Assembly: GCF_003012705.1 (NCBI RefSeq)
Contig: NZ_PXYL01000009.1
Span: 62,001 to 126,000, forward strand
Direction: 5' to 3'
Source: Pseudaminobacter soli (ex Li et al. 2025)
GTDB lineage: Bacteria > Pseudomonadota > Alphaproteobacteria > Rhizobiales > Rhizobiaceae
DNA length: 64,000 bases
The number at the start of each line of letters is the position of its first letter. Position 1 is the stretch's first letter. The translations under genes and the position numbers were made by a program. Below the pieces are notes generated by a model, which was not told the DNA's origin, ran no database searches, and saw only the letters and a list, made by a program, of their open reading frames with translations. Below are positions 59,260 through 64,000 of the stretch, in pieces.

Positions 59260-61809
59260 ATGAACACTCATTCGAATCCTGGTGCAGCCATCATTGGGCA
59301 ACGATTCCCGATCGCGGGGATGAGCTGCGCATCGTGTGTGCGCCGGGTCGAGAAGTCGATCGCCAATGTGACGGGTGTCTCGTCCGCAACGGTCAATCTT
59401 GCGACGGAAAGCGCGGAGGTCGTCTTCAGCGGCCAGGCGAATCCGGTGGCGGTCGTCACGGCCATCAAGGACACCGGCTACGACGTTCCCGTCGAGAGCA
59501 CGGAAATTGAGATCGAGGGCATGACCTGTGCTTCCTGCGTTCGTCGTGTCGAACTGGCGATCGCCGCTGTCCCGGGCGTGCTGAAGGCCTCTGTCAATCT
59601 CGCCACGGAGCGCGCAACGATCGAGAGCCTGTCCGGCACGACGCCGCGCGCAGCCATCGACGCCGCGATTCGTAAGGCCGGCTACGAACCGCGCCACGCA
59701 GAGGTGGCGGGCGTCGCCGCCGGCGCCGACAGCCGTGAGGAGGTCCGTAGCCGCGAATTGTCCCAGCTCAAGCGCGACCTCGGCATCGCAGCGACGCTGA
59801 CCTTGCCGATTTTCGTGCTCGAGATGGGCTCGCATCTCTTTCCGGCATTGCATCACTGGCTGTTGATGAATGTCAGTCAGCAAGCGCTCTACATAGCCTT
59901 CTTCGTGCTGGCGACGATCGTCCAGTTCGGCCCCGGTCTGCGCTTCTACAGGAAGGGCGTGCCTGCGCTTCTGCGGCTGGCGCCCGACATGAACTCGCTG
60001 GTCGTCCTCGGCTCGACTGCAGCCTGGGCTTATTCAGTGATCGCCACTTTCGCGCCATGGGTCCTACCTGCCGGGACGGTAAACGTCTACTTCGAGGCAT
60101 CCGCCGTGATTGTCACGCTGATCCTGCTCGGCCGCTCCCTCGAAGCCAAGGCCAAGGGCCGTACCAGCGAGGCAATCAAGCGGCTGATGGGCCTGCAAGC
60201 CAAGTCGGCCCGGGTCGAGCGCAACGGCGAGTTCGTTGACGTTGCCCTTGAGGAGGTTGCTGTCGGCGACGTAATCCAGGTGCGCCCCGGCGACAAGATG
60301 CCGGTCGACGGCATCGTGCTTTCCGGCTCGTCTTTCGTCGACGAGTCCATGATCTCCGGCGAGCCGATTCCTGTCAGCAAGGGCGAAGGCGCCGAAGTCA
60401 TCGGTGGCACGATCAACAAGACGGGTAGCTTCACCTATCGCGCCATCAAGGTCGGAGCTGACACGCTGCTGGCGCAGATCATCCGCATGGTCGAGACAGC
60501 CCAGGGCTCGAAGCTGCCGATCCAGGCGCTGGTTGACAAGGTCACCGCCTGGTTCGTGCCTGCCGTCATGGCCGCTGCCTTGATGACCTTCCTGGCGTGG
60601 CTGTCCTTTGGCCCCGAACCCGCTGTCACCTTTGCGCTCGTCAATGCTGTCGCCGTGCTGATCATTGCCTGCCCCTGTGCCATGGGGCTCGCAACGCCGA
60701 CCTCGATCATGGTCGGCACGGGGCGGGCCGCCGAACTCGGCGTGCTCTTCCGCAATGGCGAGGCGCTGCAGTCGCTCAAATCCACCGAAGTCGTCGCGCT
60801 CGACAAGACCGGCACGCTCACCGCGGGCAAGCCGGTGATGACCGACCTTGAGGTCGCCAAGGGCTTTCAGCGCGCCGAGGTGCTGGCGTTGGTCGCCGCA
60901 GTCGAGGCCCAGTCCGAACACCCGGTGGCCACTGCAATCGTCACGGCGGCCAAGGAGGAAGGCCTCGTTTTGGGTGCGGTTGACGCCTTCGATGCGGTTC
61001 CGGGCTTCGGCGTCTACGCCGCAGTCGGCGGCCGTTGCGTGGCAATCGGGGCTGACCGCTACATGTCAAGGCTCGGCATCGACGTCGAGCCGTCTGTCGA
61101 AATTGCAGCCCGCATGGGCCAGAAGGGCAAGACGCCGCTCTATGCCGCCATCGACGGCATGCTGGCAGCGGTGATTGCTGTCTCCGACCCGGTCAAGCCA
61201 ACGACGCCTCAGGCTATCCGCGCACTGCACGAGATGGGGCTGAAGGTTGCGATGATCACGGGCGACAACCGTCGTACGGCGGAAGCCATCGCTACCCAAC
61301 TGGGCATTGACGAGGTTGTGGCCGAGGTCCTGCCTGATGGAAAGGTGGAGGCGATCAAGCGCCTGAGAGCCGGCGGCCGTGCCGTGACCTTCGTCGGCGA
61401 CGGGATCAACGACGCGCCCGCTCTTGCCGAAGCCGATGTCGGCGTGGCTATCGGCACCGGTACCGACGTTGCCATCGAAAGCGCCGACGTGGTGCTGATG
61501 TCGGGTGACCTGCTTGGCGTGACAAATGCGATCGCGCTCTCCAAGGCGACCATCGGCAACATCCGCCAGAACCTGTTCTGGGCCTTCGCCTATAATGCGA
61601 GCCTCATTCCGGTGGCGGCCGGCGCGCTCTACCCGGTCAGCGGCACGCTCCTCTCTCCGATGCTGGCGGCTGGCGCGATGGCGATGTCGAGCGTATTCGT
61701 GCTCGGCAACGCCATGCGGCTCAAGCGCTTCCAGCCACCAACCCGGGTTACCGTCGGCGGGGCTTCCTCGCTTAATCCCGCCGAATATCCGGCTCCAACG
61801 GTCGGTTGA
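59260..61809 (+). CDS. copA: Copper-exporting P1B-type ATPase CopA
   Basis: Cu(I) efflux pump of 849 aa in the inner membrane. Two N-terminal HMA domains carry GMSCASC (Cys23, Cys26) and GMTCASC (Cys90, Cys93). The transmembrane metal motif CPC is at residues 471-473 ([15 protein letters not shown]), the phosphorylation site is Asp515 (DKTGTLT), and the hinge [14 protein letters not shown] starts at about 713. Eight helices are expected. ATG 59260 was used because AAGG lies upstream and the first HMA domain begins there; the open frame back to 59032 crosses the copper promoter. Copper-induced expression is likely. Confidence 0.95.
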   Translation: MNTHSNPGAAIIGQRFPIAGMSCASCVRRVEKSIANVTGVSSATVNLATESAEVVFSGQANPVAVVTAIKDTGYDVPVESTEIEIEGMTCASCVRRVELAIAAVPGVLKASVNLATERATIESLSGTTPRAAIDAAIRKAGYEPRHAEVAGVAAGADSREEVRSRELSQLKRDLGIAATLTLPIFVLEMGSHLFPALHHWLLMNVSQQALYIAFFVLATIVQFGPGLRFYRKGVPALLRLAPDMNSLVVLGSTAAWAYSVIATFAPWVLPAGTVNVYFEASAVIVTLILLGRSLEAKAKGRTSEAIKRLMGLQAKSARVERNGEFVDVALEEVAVGDVIQVRPGDKMPVDGIVLSGSSFVDESMISGEPIPVSKGEGAEVIGGTINKTGSFTYRAIKVGADTLLAQIIRMVETAQGSKLPIQALVDKVTAWFVPAVMAAALMTFLAWLSFGPEPAVTFALVNAVAVLIIACPCAMGLATPTSIMVGTGRAAELGVLFRNGEALQSLKSTEVVALDKTGTLTAGKPVMTDLEVAKGFQRAEVLALVAAVEAQSEHPVATAIVTAAKEEGLVLGAVDAFDAVPGFGVYAAVGGRCVAIGADRYMSRLGIDVEPSVEIAARMGQKGKTPLYAAIDGMLAAVIAVSDPVKPTTPQAIRALHEMGLKVAMITGDNRRTAEAIATQLGIDEVVAEVLPDGKVEAIKRLRAGGRAVTFVGDGINDAPALAEADVGVAIGTGTDVAIESADVVLMSGDLLGVTNAIALSKATIGNIRQNLFWAFAYNASLIPVAAGALYPVSGTLLSPMLAAGAMAMSSVFVLGNAMRLKRFQPPTRVTVGGASSLNPAEYPAPTVG

Positions 61810-61844
61810 ATAGGAACACCAGAGCAAAGCGACAGTGCGGCTGT

Positions 61845-61875
61845 TTGACCTCCGCGAGCGCGGACACCCAATATT
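61845..61875 (+). promoter_or_regulatory. Possible MerR-type promoter before the Cys/His-rich protein
   Basis: TTGACC (61845-61850), 19-bp spacer holding the dyad TCCGCG-AG-CGCGGA (61851-61864), then AATATT (61870-61875). The spacing equals that of the two copper boxes, but the dyad differs. It may be a second metal-responsive promoter or chance. Confidence 0.35.
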
Positions 61876-61952
61876 GGTTGAGGCAGCACCTTTCGGTTAC
61901 AAGACGCCGACGCAACGCCACTCCGGGCGCGCGCGGAGCGGTACTGTCCGAT

Positions 61953-62309
61953 ATGCGGTCCGCCGCAGCCATAGGCTTCCGGTTTGTGCTGCCCCTGCTT
62001 CTGCTGCTGTTCGTCTTGCTGGGGCCAGTGGCTTTCGCCCAACCGGCAAGCCATGACCATCATGCGCAAGCGACCAAAGTGATGTCGCACCACGCCAAGG
62101 CCGGTACCACCTGCTGCGGCGGGCATTCCCAGGATCAAACGGCTAAAGGCTGTCTTATCCAATGCCTGAGTTCCTGCAGTCACTGCGCGCCGCTGCCCCT
62201 GGCAGCAGCCTTCCCGGACATGACGGTGACGTCGCCTCTGCCTTCCAAAGATGACCCCTTGCGCGGCGCGATAGCCGCGCCCCATCCCAGGCCGCCATCC
62301 ATCTCCTGA
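61953..62309 (+). CDS. Small secreted Cys/His/Met-rich protein of the copper locus
   Basis: Protein of 118 aa. A hydrophobic N-terminus (FRFVLPLLLLLFVLLGPVAF) is a signal peptide or anchor, cleaved near AFAQPASH. The mature part begins SHDHHAQATKVMSHHAKAG, then has CCGGHSQ and a Cys-rich CLIQCLSSCSHC, all plausible Cu(I)/Cu(II) ligands. The C-terminus is proline-rich and ordinary. It lies between copA and the multicopper oxidase on the same strand, which supports a periplasmic copper-binding role. I recognise no named family. The ATG at 61953 was chosen because the signal peptide begins there. Confidence 0.7.
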   Translation: MRSAAAIGFRFVLPLLLLLFVLLGPVAFAQPASHDHHAQATKVMSHHAKAGTTCCGGHSQDQTAKGCLIQCLSSCSHCAPLPLAAAFPDMTVTSPLPSKDDPLRGAIAAPHPRPPSIS

Positions 62310-62380
62310 ACTGACGCAGAGCCCCGCTCAAACCGGCTTGCTCTCTGTGTGCCGGACATCATTCAGATTGGAGATAGACT

Positions 62381-63826
62381 ATGAAAACCCTTTCGCGCCG
62401 CGACTTCCTCGCGGCTTCCGCCGCTGCGTTTTCGGCCGCCGCGGTTCCATCGCTGCTGCTTCCGGCGCGCCCGGCCCGGGCCGATGGCCAGAAGGTCATC
62501 ACCGCAGGCAGGCGCGTCATTGAGGTCAAGGGCCGCGCCGCCACCGTCTTCGGCCTCACCCAGGCCGATGGCAGCCACGGCCTCGTCATGAGTGCGGGCG
62601 AGAATTTTCGCGTCCGGCTGGAAAACCGCATCGGCGAGCCGACGGTCATCCACTGGCACGGGCTCACTCCGCCCTGGCAGCAGGACGGCGTTGCAGGCAT
62701 TTCGCAGGAGCTTGTCCCGGATGGGGGCAGTCACGACTATGACTTCCCGGTCGAGCGTCCGGGCACCTTCTGGATGCACTCGCATATGGGTCTGCAGGAG
62801 CAGCGCATGCTCGCAGCGCCGCTGATCGTGCGTGAACCGGCCGAAGCCAGTGCCGACATTCAGGAAATCGTGGTGCTGTTCCACGACTTCACCTTCCGCA
62901 ACCCGGCCGAGATTCTGGCCGAACTGATGGGCGGTGGACATGACATGCAGGCGATGGAGATGTCGGCCTCCGGACATGCAGGCCACGACATGTCCGGTAT
63001 GTCGATGGGCGGCATGGCTCATCTGCAGGACGTGCAGTATGACGCTCTGCTTGCCAACGACCGGACGCTCGACGACCCGGAAGTTTTTGCGGTCGAGCCC
63101 GGCGGCCGCGTGCGCCTGCGTCTAATCAATGGGGCAGCCAGCACGAACATGTGGATCGACCTCGGGGAGTTGTCAGGCAAATTGATCGCCGTTGACGGCA
63201 TGCCGGTCGAACCGGTCCGTAGTTCGCGTTTCGAGTTCGGCGTCGCCCAGCGTCTCGACATTCTGCTTGAACTGCCGAAGGACGCATCGGCGTGGCCTAT
63301 TTTCGCCGTGCAGGAGAGGGGGCGCATGAGGACTGGCATCGTGCTCGCGCCCAAGGGCGCGGTTGTTGGCAAGATCGCTGAGATGGCAGAGGAGGACTTT
63401 CCTGCCGTCGGGGTCGGGCTCGAGGAGAAGCTGCTTGCGGCAAAGCCGCTGGCCGAGAGGCCGGCGACGCGTCGGCACACCATGATGCTCGGCGAAGCGG
63501 CAGGGTACGTCTGGACGCTCGACGGAGCGGTGCACGGTGCAGACAAGCCCCTTGCGGTGAAGCGCGGCGACCGTTTTGAGCTAACCTTCATGAACCACAC
63601 CACCATGTCGCACCCCATGCACTTGCACGGGCATCACTTCCAGGTGGTGGCAATCAACGGCCGCCGTATCGCCGGAGCAATGCGCGACACGGTGCTCGTT
63701 CCTGCTAGCATGAGCATGGTGACGATCGCCTTCGACGCCGACAATTTCGGCAAGTGGCCGCTTCACTGCCACCACCTCTACCACATGGTCGGCGGCATGA
63801 TGACGTCGATGGCCTACGAGGCCTGA
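62381..63826 (+). CDS. Multicopper oxidase, Tat-exported (CueO/CopA-like copper detoxification)
   Basis: Periplasmic Cu(I) oxidase of 481 aa. The Tat signal is LSRRDFLAASAAAFSAAAVP. Copper ligands are IHWHG and FWMHSHMG in domain 1 and HPMHLHGHHF with WPLHCHHLYHMVGGMM near the C-terminus (H462-C463-H464, the axial Met following), giving the T1 and T2/T3 sites. A Met/His-rich insert at about 186-217 (with HDMSGMSMGGMAH) is typical of detoxifying oxidases that bind Cu(I). GGAGA precedes the ATG. It is the last gene of the copper unit, followed by a terminator. Confidence 0.93.
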   Translation: MKTLSRRDFLAASAAAFSAAAVPSLLLPARPARADGQKVITAGRRVIEVKGRAATVFGLTQADGSHGLVMSAGENFRVRLENRIGEPTVIHWHGLTPPWQQDGVAGISQELVPDGGSHDYDFPVERPGTFWMHSHMGLQEQRMLAAPLIVREPAEASADIQEIVVLFHDFTFRNPAEILAELMGGGHDMQAMEMSASGHAGHDMSGMSMGGMAHLQDVQYDALLANDRTLDDPEVFAVEPGGRVRLRLINGAASTNMWIDLGELSGKLIAVDGMPVEPVRSSRFEFGVAQRLDILLELPKDASAWPIFAVQERGRMRTGIVLAPKGAVVGKIAEMAEEDFPAVGVGLEEKLLAAKPLAERPATRRHTMMLGEAAGYVWTLDGAVHGADKPLAVKRGDRFELTFMNHTTMSHPMHLHGHHFQVVAINGRRIAGAMRDTVLVPASMSMVTIAFDADNFGKWPLHCHHLYHMVGGMMTSMAYEA

Positions 63827-63831
63827 TCAGA

Positions 63832-63870
63832 GCGCCCCGGCTACGGCCGCCGATCGTCGGGGCGCGGCTT
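63832..63870 (+). terminator. Probable terminator after the copper unit
   Basis: GCGCCCCG (63832-63839) and CGGGGCGC (63858-63865) form a perfect 8-bp stem with an 18-nt loop, 5 bp after the oxidase stop. The T-run is short (GGCTTTCCC), so efficiency is uncertain. From 63871 to the end I see no gene. Confidence 0.6.
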
Positions 63871-64000
63871 TCCCGCTGTAGAGCGAGGTCGATCTAATTC
63901 AACTCGGAGGATGGTCGGCTAAATGGTGAAGCCTTCTTCGGCGGCCAACGGAATCTAGAAATCCTGCGTCCGCCAAGGGACGACGACCAGCCAGATCATC

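Noticed and set aside
1-64000. CRISPR arrays, tRNA or rRNA genes, intact transposases, phage genes
   Set aside because: I looked for regularly spaced repeats, tRNA-like cloverleafs and transposase motifs and found none.

Overview
The window is about 64 kb of GC-rich DNA (roughly 60 % by eye) with dense, mostly operonic genes. It looks like the accessory or catabolic part of a genome from the Hyphomicrobiales (rhizobia-like Alphaproteobacteria, Phyllobacteriaceae/Mesorhizobium type). The reasons are the many peptide and amino-acid ABC importers, an Aap-type amino-acid importer, LysR and XRE-cupin regulators beside catabolic genes, a small HU protein, and a CueR/HmrR-type copper promoter. This placement is inference from gene content; no rRNA, tRNA or replication gene is present to confirm it. 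I saw no CRISPR array, intact insertion sequence or prophage.

Layout. (1) 1-2219: 3' end of an M17 aminopeptidase overlapping a serine beta-lactamase-type hydrolase. (2) 2314-6971: a consensus-like promoter followed by a class III aminotransferase, an FGGY sugar kinase, a NagB-like deaminase/isomerase and a DapA-family aldolase/deaminase, a combination I cannot assign to a known pathway. (3) 7093-8002: an HU gene and a frameshifted WGR-domain pseudogene. (4) 8003-11483: an orphan peptide-type binding protein, a divergent LysR regulator and a phytanoyl-CoA-dioxygenase-family enzyme. (5) 11716-20430: an exopolysaccharide-type cluster (GH5 glycosidase, polymerase/ligase, flippase, GINT1-like propeller protein, CelD-like acyltransferase, glycosyltransferase). 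(6) 20591-35082: a long plus-strand run with an amidohydrolase, a complete peptide-type ABC importer, two paralogous 2-oxoglutarate/Fe(II)-type oxygenases flanking a PLP sulfhydrylase-family enzyme, and an Aap-type amino-acid importer that lacks its ATPase. (7) 35176-37606: an aldehyde dehydrogenase and a divergent LysR regulator with a textbook T-N11-A operator. (8) 37637-41117: an XRE-cupin regulator, a small cupin, a two-domain Fe-S flavin oxidoreductase and a small membrane protein. (9) 41175-50744: a six-gene operon for import and cleavage of proline-containing peptides, with a divergent XRE-cupin regulator. (10) 50768-58611: two FbpABC/AfuABC-type importers side by side. (11) 58805-63826: copper detoxification (CopZ, CopA, a Cys/His-rich secreted protein, a multicopper oxidase) with CueR/HmrR-like boxes facing both ways.

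How the parts fit. Six binding proteins and four permease pairs or fused permeases indicate a scavenger of peptides, amino acids and small anions. Several importers are genetically linked to the enzymes that would process their cargo: Xaa-Pro and prolyl peptidases with one peptide importer; an amidohydrolase, oxygenases and a sulfhydrylase-like enzyme with another. Regulation appears local: each catabolic block has its own regulator or a visible palindrome in its divergent promoter.

The best candidates for undescribed biology are the aminotransferase/kinase/NagB/DapA pathway (2375-6971) and the oxygenase-sulfhydrylase-oxygenase block (28057-31551). Gene calls rest on reading the translated sequences; substrate assignments are family-level inference unless stated.
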